A stretch of DNA of 64,000 nt from Bolinopsis microptera (lineage: Eukaryota; Ctenophora; Tentaculata; Lobata; Bolinopsidae), in NCBI RefSeq assembly GCF_026151205.1, contig NC_087072.1, positions 14,298,169 to 14,362,168 on the forward strand. Reading direction: 5' to 3'. Below, one piece after another: positions 50,277 through 63,400 of this stretch; the first letter of the stretch is position 1, and each line of letters starts with the position of its first letter. Both the position numbers and the translations under genes were made by a program. The notes under the pieces are model-generated. The model did no database searches. It was not told where the DNA came from and was given only the letters and a program-made list of their open reading frames with translations.

Positions 50277-53200
50277 TCATTTTCCACCAATATCAGGCTC
50301 ATGTGTATAGCTTGAGGATGAGTCACTATCCAGTAGCCCCTGTCTCTCAACCTCAGCAACCACTGAACGGAGGTTACTGTTAATTATTACTGTGTTAAAT
50401 TCCTCTCAGAACATGCTACTGGCTCATAGCGGGCATTTATTATAAATAATCAATCATGCTAGAATAGAGTTCCAAATGCTACCCCGTCAGGAATCAGGAT
50501 ACATTTTCCAAAATCGAGATTTTCCGTTAAAAGCACAATCGCTAATTATGTTAGCAATAAGCAATAACCTATTATGTCAGGGGTATTTCAGGCAATAAAT
50601 AAAATTTCGACAGTTTGTTATTATTTAGAACAAATGTTAATTTTCCGCCAAATTCTGAAGCGTATCCAAATTTCAGTGGGATAAGGGGACTCTGAAAAGT
50701 TACAGGCAGGCTGCAACTTTCAAGTGCCATCGAAATGGGGTCGTCGAAATGCTACAAATATCCCTGAGGCTTCTGTTTCGTACGTGGCTTCTTACCATGG
50801 ACCACGGACATGTTTTCAATTACTCATCTGCACAAATTGTAAGTGATGTAACAGAGAGATCATCTGTTTCGACCGCAATTTTACCAGTAATACCAGGTTG
50901 ATTTACAGATCGAATATATTTCAAGGAATATGGTAGTATTAAGATAGAGAATGAGGGTGCAGCGAAGATAAATCTTGATCATCTATAAGATGTTATCATT
51001 GACAAGCTATAAGATAAGCTGACATACCAAGTTAGCTGAAAGAAGTACATGCAGACAGCTGATAGCACACCATAACAAATATTGTGTAAACTTTCACTCG
51101 TCAAACAACACTTTGATTGTATTTAAGTGTGGTACTGGTTAAGAAATCAATGCGTGCACAGTTTAAAGCACTCTGAATTAATGCAAACGAACAGTGCCAA
51201 ACAGAATGATTCAAATCTGAGTTGAAACGATATCTCAATGTGAACTATATCTGATTGGTGAGATTTCTACCAGCGGAAGGTCTGACTTTGAGTTTAACTC
51301 CCTGGGTATTGTATCAACTCAGATTTGAAATATCCAAAACTGCGATGCGAACATAACACACACAAAGTTACCGGTATAAGTATTGAGTTCAAAGGATTCT
51401 GGATGGTTATTGGTGTTGTGGGTGTGTGACTTAGAGGACTTGAGGTCCTTAACTGTGGTGAACATTCCATTACACGTTGTATCATTATATTTTAAATAAT
51501 GTTTTCAATAGAATTAGAATGATGAAAAAGCTTTATAAAATATTACTTTTATATATCCTACATCAGATGCTTTTCTTAACAACATGAACACCTTCACACT
51601 TAGTTAAAACCCAAATTGACTTTAAATCAACCAAAAAAACCCAGTTCAAATTTCAACACGGAAATAAAGTTGACTTACATCGGCTGGATTTGTATTTCAA
51701 GTATACGTGTAAGGAGATGCCAGATAGGCAGACAACTAGACCAATCATATTAACAGGAGACAGTCGGTCTCCGCCCACTGTTGATGCTAGCCCTAATATC
51801 AAAATCTCCTGAAATAACATGAAGGCTGAAGCTAGTAAAATAAGTTGATATTTAGAAAAAATGATATTTAAACATAAAACACTAAACAGGCATCTGATCT
51901 GATAGCAAGTATGGAATTGTAAGGTTCACTGTGTGAAGATTTTCAGGCTTCTGAAATTTGAAAACAACTGTACAATCAACTAATATCCACACCTTCATTA
52001 TGCCACATATAGAGACAGTGATGGAGCTTGTATTAGAGAGAAGGAGGTATTCCGAGAATGTGAGGAACAGAGCTAGAGTAGCTCCCACACCAACAACAAA
52101 GAGCACGTGGAGTGACTCTTGCTGGACTGCTAGGATAAAGTCTGGGGACAAAACCATGTCTGAACCTGAGGAAGTGTTAGATTCACAGCTGGAGAGAGTT
52201 GATTGTGGAAGTTCTGGCTTTTACTAATATAGCTTGGAGAATGGAGTCTGGAGAGATATATCCATCACAACTCAATTATTCAGTCTTTGCTAATCACTAT
52301 TAATTAAATATCAGAGAAATGTACAGTTGATCACTAACCCTCCATTACAAGTGATAAGGGTAATATAGAAGCTGCCATTACGGGTTCAACGTAGTAAACA
52401 AACTCCAGTGTGCTTGTTAGACCTAGAGAGGGAAACAGAATTAGGTTCTTTCGTGGTAGGTAATAGCTAAAATGTAAATTAATCGATATGATAATAGTCA
52501 AATATGTGTAAAGATTGTGAATACAAATAACTCAAATACCTAAACTGTCACGTTGCAACAAGATCTGAGCAAGAACCCATCTCAATCCTCCGACTGCAGA
52601 CGCCGCCATTACCAAGATGAATCCAAACAGATTGAAGGAAGTAGATTTGTATGTGAATAAGAACAGACCAAATGCTATCAGAGCAATTACCACCACTGAT
52701 AAGATTTTCTGAAAGTTGACGGTCGATAGTTTAAGTTATAAGTATAAAAATAAAATAACATTTTATTGAACCACCAAATCCAATAGTTCTATAATATCAA
52801 AGAAAATGAACCCAACAGATTATGCATTATGTAATGTGAAAGAATTTTACTCACGAATTTTTCGAGTTTGAATATGATAGCACAGATGAGAATAAATATG
52901 ATAGTTGTAGATTTACACATTGTATACATTGACACTGTTATGTACATAAAACTCCAGTTGGATAAGCCTATATCCACTGCTGCTGAGACAGCTGAAATTA
53001 AGGGTTTATGAAGATTAAAGTTTGACTTGGCGAACCACATAGAACTTTAAGCACCCCAAAGTACTCGAACATTAATGTAACAAACAACAAATAACAATAC
53101 AAGTTCAATATTAATATCGTACCATGATTGAATGTATCTATAAGTGTGTAGGTTACATACTACCTTTAAAGTTAAATGCTATGTAACAACAATATCATAC

Positions 53201-53590
53201 CAGTGGGGCAGACCCGTTTGAAAAATAAACTCCATGTAATTTCATCTTTCCCAGAGGTACTTTTCGTCACTGTTCTGTAACACCATATCGCATGGGACAC
53301 CAGAGTCATGTGAAAAAAGGAAACCACCAAGGGGAAGTGAAAACCCTGAAATATTGATATTAGCCAACAGGATCTTAAGCTTTCAATGTTACAAAAGATA
53401 CTAGCTTGAACCAGAGAAATACCTGCGAAAATCTAATAGATCAATAACATGGCAAACGTGAATACAGAAAGAACACTGGGCAAAAACTCACGGAAAAGCT
53501 CCATTTATTGAAGAATGTAATGGATATTGAACAGATGTAGTAGAATAATATCTGACCAAAGATGCCTAGAACATACTTCACTTCCACCAT
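50277..53590 (-). CDS. SLC35C2: SLC35C2-type nucleotide-sugar transporter family protein, nine exons
   Basis: Exons on the minus strand are 53590-53492, 53345-53201, 52991-52855, 52708-52540, 52422-52339, 52213-51993, 51808-51679, 51452-51372 and 50362-50277. All introns are GT-AG, phases agree, and the total is 1152 nt (383 residues; human SLC35C2 is about 365). Diagnostic text: [69 protein letters not shown] and [14 protein letters not shown]. This ten-helix DMT-superfamily protein sits in the Golgi/ER-Golgi compartment; mammalian SLC35C2 is linked to GDP-fucose supply and Notch fucosylation. The acceptor of exon 6 (AAAGCCAG|AACTT) is weak, and the last exon ([14 protein letters not shown]) is less certain; without it the frame would stop at 51319-51321. 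Confidence 0.88.
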
Positions 53591-54028
53591 CAGACCTGGT
53601 TAACACTACAAATGTAGCAAATTCTTTGTTTCAGACATTAGTCCTAGTTGACATGCTTGAACAGAGGACTGCCTGTGCAAGATAAGGTTTTAATTAAATG
53701 TTATTAAGTTAGAGACTAGAGTCACTGCTACAAGTTATTTCAAATTGGATAGGAAAGTTTTTTAATAATCACTGTATTTTTTACAAGATTATAGTGGACA
53801 CAAGACTGAAAACATCTGTGTTGAAATGGTCAATGATAAGCAGTAAAACAATAAATTTATAAGTCAATTAATAAAATAAATAAAACTAGGTCATCATTTG
53901 CCAAAGAATATTGTTAATGAATTCAATAATATAAGAAATGGCTGGCCAGATAAAGTATCTGATAAAAAAACGAATCACTATCAAACATCACATCATTAAT
54001 TAATGCCAATCAGCAAGATTCATCACCA

Positions 54029-54529
54029 TCACTGTATAATTTGACCACTATTAGCAATCCTTACATCAGCTGAGACCTTTCCACCTGATGTGCCACAATC
54101 TTCCATCAATTTCAGAGTGTCTAGTCCTTCTATTACTTTCCCAAAGACAACATGCTTTTTGTCTAACCAGGTTGTCTTAACAGTAGTTACAAAAAATTGA
54201 GACCCATTAGTGTTAGGTCCTGAGTTTGCCATACTCAATTGTCCAACACCTGTATGCTTCAGTGTGAAGTTTTCATCGTCAAATTTTTCACCAAAGATGG
54301 ATCGACCACCAGTTCCGTCTCCACTAGTGAAGTCACCTCCTTGACACATGAAGTTAGGAATGATCCGATGAAAAGAAGAACCTTTATAACCATATCCTTT
54401 TTCTCCCGTGCAGAGGGCCCGAAAGTTTTCTGTTGTTTTAGGAACTACATCGCCATATAATTCCATGAGTAGTCTGCCAATGGGCTTTCCATCTTTCTCT
54501 ATGTCGAAGTATACAAAGCTATTCGGCAT
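54029..54529 (-). CDS. Cyclophilin A type peptidyl-prolyl isomerase, intronless
   Basis: 166 residues in a single frame from ATG 54529 ([19 protein letters not shown]) to TGA. All signature residues are present: [15 protein letters not shown] (catalytic Arg, Phe, Met, Gln), [14 protein letters not shown], and [10 protein letters not shown] with the cyclosporin-contact Trp and His. It catalyses cis-trans isomerisation of Xaa-Pro bonds. No organelle signal is seen, so a cytosolic location is likely. An in-frame extension upstream to 54577 has no conserved sequence, so I chose the internal ATG. The lack of introns, next to intron-rich neighbours, suggests a retrocopy with an intact frame, though no poly(A) tract is seen. 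Confidence 0.93.
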   Translation of the reverse strand: MPNSFVYFDIEKDGKPIGRLLMELYGDVVPKTTENFRALCTGEKGYGYKGSSFHRIIPNFMCQGGDFTSGDGTGGRSIFGEKFDDENFTLKHTGVGQLSMANSGPNTNGSQFFVTTVKTTWLDKKHVVFGKVIEGLDTLKLMEDCGTSGGKVSADVRIANSGQIIQ

Positions 54530-54659
54530 TTTATCTATGAAAATCGTTATTAATATCACATCCTCACGACCCCACAATACATTAAAAGTTCAAAAATGGG
54601 TAAGTACACAATACAAGCAGCATAGTTAAAAACTTCAATGCGGCTAAACATAAAAGTGT

Positions 54660-55562
54660 TGCTGATGACATTGGGAGAGTATTTGGCTTTTAAAGTTCAA
54701 TCCTGCCAAATGTAAAGTAGTTCATGCAAATCTTAATAGTAATCCTAACTTAAACTATTTTGTTAATGGTGTAGAACTTGAAGCATCTGCTCAGGAAAAA
54801 GACTTGGGGGTTATTACACATAACTCCTTGCTTTGGAATGAACAGATAAAAGCATGCATTACTAAAGCAAATCGTATGATATGTTGGATTATAAGGAATT
54901 TAGTATTAAGGGAAAAGGGAGTTATGATAACCATCTATAAAGCTTTAATAAGACCTCATCTAGAGTATTGTGTCCAATTGTGGAATCCAGTTGCGGCTCA
55001 TGGAAGTTGGGGGATTGTTTTGGAGCTGGAGAGCGTCCAGAGGCGGTTTACCCGTCTTATTGATGAGGTGGGTACTCTTCCTGACAGCCGTAGACTGGAA
55101 ATTCTCAATTTGACAACGCAGAGCGGCCAATACGTGGGAACCTTATTGAAGCTTTTAAGGTTATTAATGGTTTGACCGATTACGGCTCAGATTTGTTCAA
55201 AGTGAGCAGATCTGGTCTTAATCTTGTATCATCCAACAGATGTTGTAAGAGTATAACAAAGATTAGGAATCTCCAAAGTTAATTTCTTCCAGAGCAATTT
55301 ATTCCTTACTGGAACAAACTCCCTCCAGATGTTAAGAACTCTGTGACTGTTTTAAATTTTAAGATTAAATCAGAAGGGTTTAAGAAAGATATGATTTCTA
55401 AGGATATTTCTAATGATTCACATTTTTGGAATGTTTCAAATGAAGTATTAGGGAGAATTGAAGGACCTAGCTATGTTAGTAATAAAGAGAAGCATAACAA
55501 TTATCTTTATTTCCACCCTTTTGTGGCAAAAAAGAGATTTATAAATCTTTATTCCCCTTAAT
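54660..55562 (+). pseudogene. L2/CR1-like LINE, 3' fragment
   Basis: About 54690-55175 reads FNPAKCKVVH, QEKDLGVITHNSLLWNEQI, ITKANRMICWIIRN, YKALIRPHLEYCVQLWNP and ESVQRRFTRLI, the conserved post-RT region of L2/CR1-type LINEs. A second segment in another frame (55343-55562) carries the ORF end (EKHNNYLYFHPFVAKKRFIN). At least one stop and frameshift lie between. 5'-truncated, as usual for LINE copies. Confidence 0.85.
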
Positions 55563-58484
55563 AAAGTTGTAGTTAATCATTTATTAATTTTGGTGGTAAG
55601 ATATTTATATTTTTCCATGTAGTGATTTGATACTTTGTAGACATGTGTGATGATGTTATGTCATAATTTTTACTTTACTTTACTTAACTTTTCAATAATA
55701 GTTAACAATTGATTTTCGATTGCCTGGTCGTGGGGTGAGTGTCGTTGACATTCAGCTAAGGATCGTGAGTGGTCTATGCAGCCCCCCGGTCTACTCAGCC
55801 GAATACTCGAGAAATCGGGTGTGAGGGTTAAATGAGGAGCTGCACATTGCAGCAAAGTCTCGGGCGAAGAAAGTATGGTACACACTACCTTAACCGTCAC
55901 TGGCTAAAAACAAATCCTTCGGCTTCCTGTAATTGGCTGGTTGCATGTGTGTAACAATATGGCTGTTGGAATACTCCGAAGTAAAATAAGTGTCTAGATT
56001 TAAAAAAAATTAGTAAATTTAACAGTTACTATTTATGCATATTAAGAAGAATAAGAACATTGCAACATCCAAAAAGATGAACTCATGGAGCATAACAATG
56101 TACAATCGAGGAAGGACTTATGATATTTATAATATTCTATCACAATATTGTCCGTGTGGGGAGCAACGACTTGATGTTTGTTTGGGCCCGGACGGTGCCG
56201 GTGGTTCTAATGACCATTTACTAAAATACATAAATACAAAATACAATATAGTATAAATATTATGGTGAAAATCTAAGTATACTGTCAACAATGGACATTG
56301 TGACGACTTATATTATTTACTTAAGTAATTAGAGAGCAACACCAAAAAGATCTTGCTAAGTCTATTTCCATCTCGACTGAAAGCTATATCAATATCATCA
56401 TACAGAATTCATGCAAGCCAACACAACAATGCAGTTTCATGCAATAATGTTTAAGTGCAGTGTAATATATAAACAGTAATGGCCTTCTTATCCAATTATA
56501 AGGTTACATAGCTTCAACAATATACAAATCGATTTTAAGATGAATCATGAAATTTATAGCAAAAATAACATATGAACGTGTACATACACGGCTATATAAT
56601 ATTAGTTTAAATAGCTCAAGTCAGAATAACTTAGAATTAAAAATAGAATAATATGATTATAAAGTGATCAGAAATTACTGCAATGTTGTTTTGAGATGAT
56701 TTTTTTAATGTGCACTGTGACGCTCGATTTTTGCAGTGGCAACATTTGTGCGCGGCGCTCTAAATTTTTCATATTTTTATTGTTTATTTTAAATCTGCAT
56801 TTGCATTCCATTTTGAGTCCGGTTGCGGTAATTCATAGCTTACATGCAATTTATTTTATGCTGCAATTGATACTTATTTTTCATATTTGATAATATTTAC
56901 TGTTTTATTAAGTGAAGCAAAAATAAATATTTTCCCTTTCGTAATTTTTAAGGAGCTCTAGGCAATTTTAAATTTTATATCCGCGATAATGCTCTAACCA
57001 GAGCCCTCTCGCTTGCAGTAGCACGCGTAGACTCATGGCTACACGTGAATCCGTTGATTCACGATGTCAATCCTTCGCATCTCGCCGATTTGTGGTTGCG
57101 AGAAGCATTATTGGATGCGCGCGCGCGACCTAGTCGTGCATCGCGCTACATAGTGAATCCGCGATCATTATATACAAAAATATATATTTTATTAATATAA
57201 CTATCAAAATTCGATTTTTGATTTTTTTTTAAACAGCCAGTTGAACAATTGGAATTACATCAGTTATAACAAATAAAACAAATTGAGTTATACACCGCAC
57301 GCATTTGCTGATTTGTACATTTGTATAAATTCTAGTACGCTTCGAGCGCTTCTAAAAAGTTTTCAGTTTCCACATACAAACTCGATTTATCTATTTTTCT
57401 AAAACTAGCATTATATAACATTTTTAAATTATCCCTACACACTTGTAAATAATTAGAATTGTGTAACCTAAATTATTTCAGAATTACAACTATTGTGTAC
57501 TCAATAAAGTAATTATCACTTTTGTATCCTTGTATCCTTGTATCCTTGTATCCATATTTCACTACACAACAACAGTACGCTTTCACAAACTGCAAACGGC
57601 TTCTTACCTGAGGACCCCAGGCTTTAATGTTGGTAAACAACATTTAGAGATTAGGCGGAATGACAGGCTGAGCGCGGCCCAGTAAACGGCTTCCTATGTT
57701 GCCCTATCATCATCATATCGTGAGACTTCGCTTCTTTTCACTATCAACTATAATTCACTATTCAGAGTGTCTACTATAATACTTCAAAGCGTCCTAATAG
57801 CTGTAAGGGAAAACTATTAAAGAAGCTCAAGTTGGGTTCATCCTTTCTTAACTCGTTCCATCATGCGAATAACATGACTGTTGACATTATTTTTGGTATT
57901 ACACGTAAATTCCTTGGATATTCCTAGCAGCACTTTATATTTGTTTTGGGACATAAATGAACATTTTTGTACAATTTATCAGGAAAAGAATAAGATTTGA
58001 CTTGTTAAGAACGACAATTATTGCTCTTAGAAGAGAAAGAATGATATAAAGTGGTAGTATAGTTAAGATATCAGATTTAGATGTTAATTTAGAGCCAACA
58101 AATTGAATCGGCTACTTTTGCTACTACAACAAAGGGTTTTTATGAAATTTTCTAAGATTTTTTATTGAATTTTTATATAGAATTTTTATATAGGGTTATT
58201 GTTATATTATGTGTATATTGTTTGAATAATGTTCAAGACACATTACAAAATTTTTGTACAATATAGTATTCTCGCAGCTCCCACTGGATGCACTACACCC
58301 AGATGCACTACTAATATTAATCTGGTAATTCCTTTTGTACGCTTCCAGACAATAATGCTCTCTTCGAGTATTGATTGAGCCAGGGCACCCTTCCGTAGAT
58401 TGACTACTTGGATTCCTAGCAGACAAGCAACTTGTCTCTTATAACACACTCCAGTCGAGAATGTCACTGTGCAGAGTTTTTTTT
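55563..58484. other. Gene-free AT-rich stretch
   Basis: No supported coding region. Small items: a 9-bp TGTATCCTT tandem (four copies, about 57525-57560); a repeat fragment at 57605-57690 related to 46605-46735 and 15395-15480; GC-rich patches with GCGCGCGCG near 57118. A minus-strand frame at 58202-58509 shows some cysteines but nothing recognisable. Confidence 0.4.
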
Positions 58485-58529
58485 TTGGCAGGGGGGGGGG
58501 GGGCACCAACAGGCAACGTTACGCCACTG
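58485..58529. mobile_element. Terminus of the CAGTGGCGTAAC hAT-type MITE family
   Basis: A G run followed by GCACCAACAGGCAACGTTAC and GCCACTG matches the left end of the 10436-10723 MITE in reverse orientation. The opposite terminus was not found, so this is a truncated copy. Confidence 0.65.
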
Positions 58530-58889
58530 CATTGTGCCCAAGGGGTAGCATACAGGGCTGTCTTGTTAATAAAATAAAGGTTCTTTTATTGAAACTAATA
58601 CTGCTTTGGTAGCAGACATAAGCCCTGGTAGAACAGCAAAGGATTCTCACCCTGTATAAACTATAAATGAACATATTATAGAGATTTGACCCCAACTCAG
58701 GAGATGACATTATTATGTAGACGTCACTGTTTTATTTGTTCTTGAAATAAATCAAATCACATCGACACCATTACTTTGATGCTTATCTATAATACTCCCC
58801 GATATATTTTATGTTTTGACCAGCTTTACAATTAGTGAAACAAATTTGTAATTAATGATTTCTAATTTCAGTAAAAAGTTGATGTAGGG

Positions 58890-60035
58890 ATGGCTAAAAG
58901 GTTATTCCTCCATGTGAAGAATAGTAGTTCGAACCCTTTAATCATTCGCCTACTTTCAAGAGCACCAGACTCATCCCCAAAGACAAGCTTGTATGCCCAC
59001 AATGGTAAATCAGATGAAACTGGATATAGAATACCCTTATTACAGGATGATGAGCACCAGTTATTTTACTCTACGGATTCTGATCAGTGGAAATTTGGAA
59101 TAAGATCTAAAGCTCCTAAGTTTAGAAACAAAGCCACCGCCATGGACATCTATCCAAAGACAAATATTCAACCAATAGAGAATTTTAATTATAAACGTTT
59201 CGACAAAACTCAGAGGGCTTCTATAAGAAAGTTCTCAGAGTTTTATGACTGCATGCCACATCACCAACTATCTGATGTAACTGTACAGCGGCTTCCGAGG
59301 GTAGGAGATATCAAGAATTCACTCAGAGCACAAAAAAGTGCTGATATGTATGACTCTTTTAGCGGTAGGGGCTGGTCTCACACCAACGGATGTGGAGAAT
59401 CTTTTGGCCCTCCAAGAAAACTGTTACCAGATGGAAGTTTGGACGTGGATTCTGACACAAGGTTTAATTCTAAGATATTGCAGCTTGATTATCGGGAGAA
59501 GTTATTCTCTAAAGGTAAACAGGCTGGTATGAGAATATGTGTGGCCGTCGGCAATGGAAAAGGACTGTTAGGGGTTGGCATCACATTTCATCCAAGATTA
59601 CGAGAAGGCCTGATAGAAGCTAAGGAGTATGCCTACAGACAACTCGTCCATTTTCCTATGACTGAAACAGGATCTATACCATACGCTACAAGGGGGCGAT
59701 ATCACAGAACTGAGCTTCATGCCATTCCAACAAGTTCAGATCAAGACAACAAGGCACAGCGTGTTGTTAAAGAATTACTTGATCTTGCTGGTTACAAAAA
59801 TGTTGCTGTGAAGATGTATGGTAGAAATTCAGTCGAGAGTTTAGTAAAAGCTTTCTTTGTTACATTTCAGAACTTTGAATCTCATCAACAGCAAGCAGAC
59901 AGGTTGGGAAGATATGTGGTGCAGTTTGATCCTGAAACATACTTCATGCCTTCCGTTCTGGCTAAACCAAGAGATGATTCCAAGCCAGTACCTTTCTCGG
60001 CGGAAATACATGAATCAAGTCAGAGGTTGAAATGA
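58890..60035 (+). CDS. MRPS5: Mitochondrial small-subunit ribosomal protein uS5m
   Basis: One 381-residue exon. The conserved S5 core is MRICVAVGNGKGLLGVGITF, then AKEYAYRQLVHFP, and the C-terminal fold AQRVVKELLDLAGYKNVAVK, YGRNSVESLVKAFF and ESHQQQADRLGRYVVQF. The ETHQQLAD-like box typical of metazoan mitochondrial uS5 is present. The long lineage-specific N-terminal region and the basic start fit mitochondrial import. A splice acceptor (TTTCTAATTTCAG) sits about 20 bp before the ATG, so the 5' UTR is spliced, either in cis or by a trans-spliced leader. It acts at the mRNA entry and decoding region of the mitoribosome. AATAAA lies at 60123-60128. Confidence 0.85.
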   Translation: MAKRLFLHVKNSSSNPLIIRLLSRAPDSSPKTSLYAHNGKSDETGYRIPLLQDDEHQLFYSTDSDQWKFGIRSKAPKFRNKATAMDIYPKTNIQPIENFNYKRFDKTQRASIRKFSEFYDCMPHHQLSDVTVQRLPRVGDIKNSLRAQKSADMYDSFSGRGWSHTNGCGESFGPPRKLLPDGSLDVDSDTRFNSKILQLDYREKLFSKGKQAGMRICVAVGNGKGLLGVGITFHPRLREGLIEAKEYAYRQLVHFPMTETGSIPYATRGRYHRTELHAIPTSSDQDNKAQRVVKELLDLAGYKNVAVKMYGRNSVESLVKAFFVTFQNFESHQQQADRLGRYVVQFDPETYFMPSVLAKPRDDSKPVPFSAEIHESSQRLK

Positions 60036-60122
60036 TGTAATCTCGATTGCTTATTTTTTGGTAAATCTCGATAATACAAATTAGTATTTCATCAATCTTT
60101 ATCTCTGTTTTTGATGTTCTCA

Positions 60123-60128
60123 AATAAA
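60123..60128 (+). terminator. Polyadenylation signal for MRPS5
   Basis: AATAAA about 90 bp after the stop codon. Confidence 0.6.
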
Positions 60129-60469
60129 ATTCAACAAATTATTGCATGCTGAAAGTGCCAGTAATATTCATTGTATCCCATAACACCTGTGACTTACTAA
60201 ATTATTACGCACTTATATTGAATTGTTTTACTGCCTTATAGAATTAATATGCTTGATATTTTAATGACTCATTGTTGACTCATTAATGACACAGTGTCTA
60301 GCGTTTTTCAAGCACTAAATTATTATCATCCATGTTTCTCACGTAAAATATTTGAAATAAACAATTCAATATCCATATAGATTATAGAAGTTAAATTCTG
60401 AAACGTCTGCAGTGCTATGTAAAGAATTTAGTGTGATAGTTGGAACTTTAACTTGCTAGTCACGTGGCT

Positions 60470-63400
60470 ATGGAGCCGGAGAATTTAAGGGAGAATTGGG
60501 AGCTGTTGGGGGATGTGTTCTACGAGATTACTGAAGTGTATGAGATGGAGTGGGCTGATAAGGTAAGATACCCCCCCCCCCCCCCCCCCCCTAAGATATC
60601 ACTCTGCTGTCTTGTAGAACCTTTAGATTAATGTAGAATTAAAAATTAAACTAATAATCAGCTATCAGGTATCAAAATCATCTGATTTAAATGTATAAAG
60701 AGCTGAGTTGTATAAATTCCGTTATAATGCTATATTGTTGATTATGATCGCAAGAAAACATCTATTATCTTAGGTTCTAAAGAATTATAAGCTTGTTATG
60801 GCACCCTATGGAGGTATGGTAGCCCTGGCGTGGGACAGCAAACAGCTAACTCGGGGACAACCTAAACGATTTATTGAAATATACAACGGAGCCGGCGTTC
60901 TGCTAAAGTGAGTTACCTACTTATTCTCTGCTGATCGTTTTGTTACCTACTTATTCTCTGCTGATCGTTTTGTTACCTACTTATTCTCTGCTGATCGTTT
61001 TGTTACCTACTTATTCTCTGCTGATCGTTTTGTTACCTACTTATTCTCTGCTGATCGTTTTGTAACCTACTTATTCTCTGCTGATCGTTTTGTTACCTAC
61101 TTATTCTCTGCTGATCGTTTTGTTGTAAATTTAATGGTCAAGTTTAACTGTTTCTGTGATTCTCAAGTTTTAATCTTATAAATCATAATTGTCACGTGAA
61201 AATGCCTACTACACAATACTTGTTACATGATTGCTGATAAATATTTCAGTGAGATAGCCACACAATACGAGCGGATAACAGTCGTTAACATGGGCTGGTC
61301 AAACAACGAGGATCTGATCGTGGTCACTGATATTGGCTCTATTTACATGTATGATTTTGACGGAACTCCTTTATCACAGTCTTCAGCTACTTCTGAGATC
61401 CAGGATTCTCGAGTCATCGAGGCGAAGGTTGATCAACAATAATCCTGATCCTAAACAGATCATAGTAAAGTTTATCATGTTAAACATTAAATAAGATAGA
61501 AATAATGTTTGAAACCATATCTAGACGTTATCTAACACGTCATGTCATGTGTTAGTTACCGTATGTAGTCGTACTTCAATATCAACTGAAGCTACCAGGC
61601 ATTCCAACATTGACAAATTATCATTCGATGTGTTTCTCAGGTATTCCCTACATACGGAGGTACAAAGACAGGAGTTGCCCTACTAACAGGCAGCTACAGA
61701 TTCTACTTTAACTCCGACGTGAGCGAGGATAACCCTCAATACAAACTAATGGCAGATGTGCCAGGTCTGGACAACCCACCCAGCAGCTGGGCGGTACTGC
61801 CTCACGATCGGAGCATAGAGATACTAGTTTCTAACAACAATAAACTCTACCTGATAGATAGAGGTAGTTGCAGTCCCAAGTACCCGCAGCGTATGATGCA
61901 GTCAACTGGCGCAGTTATTGAGATGTCCGTTCTGTATAAGACCCTGGATATTGCCCTGTTCTCAGAGAATGGGTTCCTGTGGGTGGGATCCTCAGATCTG
62001 CAGTGCATGTATACTGAGTTTGACACTTGTGTCACCAACAGACCCTCCCAGTTGTCTTGGTGCGGCACATATGACAGTATGATCGACATGAGCGCTGCTA
62101 TTATCCTGGTGTGGGACGCACTGAATCAGTACCAGGTAGTGGGGGTTGGAGTTGAGGCTGAGTCTTCAATCCATTACACAGATTCGTCTATCTGTGTGTG
62201 TCACGAGATTGATGGTGCCAGGATAATATCGTCTAAGTCGCACGAGCTGATACGGCGAGTTCCACAAGCCATGGTTGACGTGTTCAGGGTGGGCTCGTCT
62301 CAGTCTGGTGCTCTTCTGTACGATGCACAGCGCGAGTTCGACCAATCCTCACACAAGGCTAACGACTATATGCAGGTTAGTGTTGTGAGTGTGAGTGTGA
62401 GTGTGAGTGTGAGTGTGAGTGTGAGTGTGAGTGAGAGTGTGAGTGTGAGTGTGAGTGTGAGTGTGAGTGTGAGTGTGAGTGTGAAGGAGTGTTTGAGTGT
62501 GAAGGAGTGTGTGAATAATGTTACCTCGCTGAAATAACAAGTTCTGTTTCGTTCTTCTGACAGCTTTATGAGATTATTGTTGATTCTAACAGCATGCTAT
62601 AAAAAAACAGCATAAATTCAGAGTGTCTAATATGAGTACATTGAAGTCTAAACATTTGAATCATTATATATATAGCTGATTTTTGATCACATGATAACTT
62701 TCTGCTCATATGATGTAAAAATTAATTGCTAGATTTTCGAAAACCTGAATGGGTAGTTACACTCGTTAGTAAATTTCATCACCATCCTCGACACTAAAGA
62801 TCAGTAGTCAGTACATTTGCTCATAATACATTGTGCATAGAGTAGAGATATTTTATTACACATACAATTCATACATACATACATACATACAATTGACGAG
62901 ACATGTCCTGTTCATGTTGAGTTCCCATTTATAATACATAACTTCGTAATTACAATTCTAAATAACCGCCAGGAAATAGTGGAAAGAGACGATATAGAAC
63001 TAGCAGTTAACCAGTGTATAAGTGCCGCTGCTTGCTCTACCAAACCTAAACTTCAGAAAGCGCTGCTTCGTGCTGCATCATATGGCAAGTGCTTCTTAGC
63101 CAATGACAGTCCCGAGCACTTTGTCGACATGTGTAAAACACTGAGGGTATTGAATGAGGTTCAATCATTTAGAATTGGAATTCCGTTAACTTACCAACAG
63201 TTGCATTCCTTTACAATCAAGGGTTTGATAAAACGGTTGGTTCGGATGAGGTTGTATTACTTAGCTCTTCCTATTGTTGAATATCTGAAGATACCTGAGG
63301 GTCAACAAATGGTTTTGTCTCATTGGGCTATGGATAAAGTGAAGCGATCTAAGGAATCAGACGAAGCTATAGCAGATGCTATCTTCAAGAGAGTTGGCCC

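Noticed and set aside
60912-61121. CRISPR-like array
   Set aside because: Seven contiguous 30-bp units without spacers in an intron of an animal gene; it is a minisatellite.
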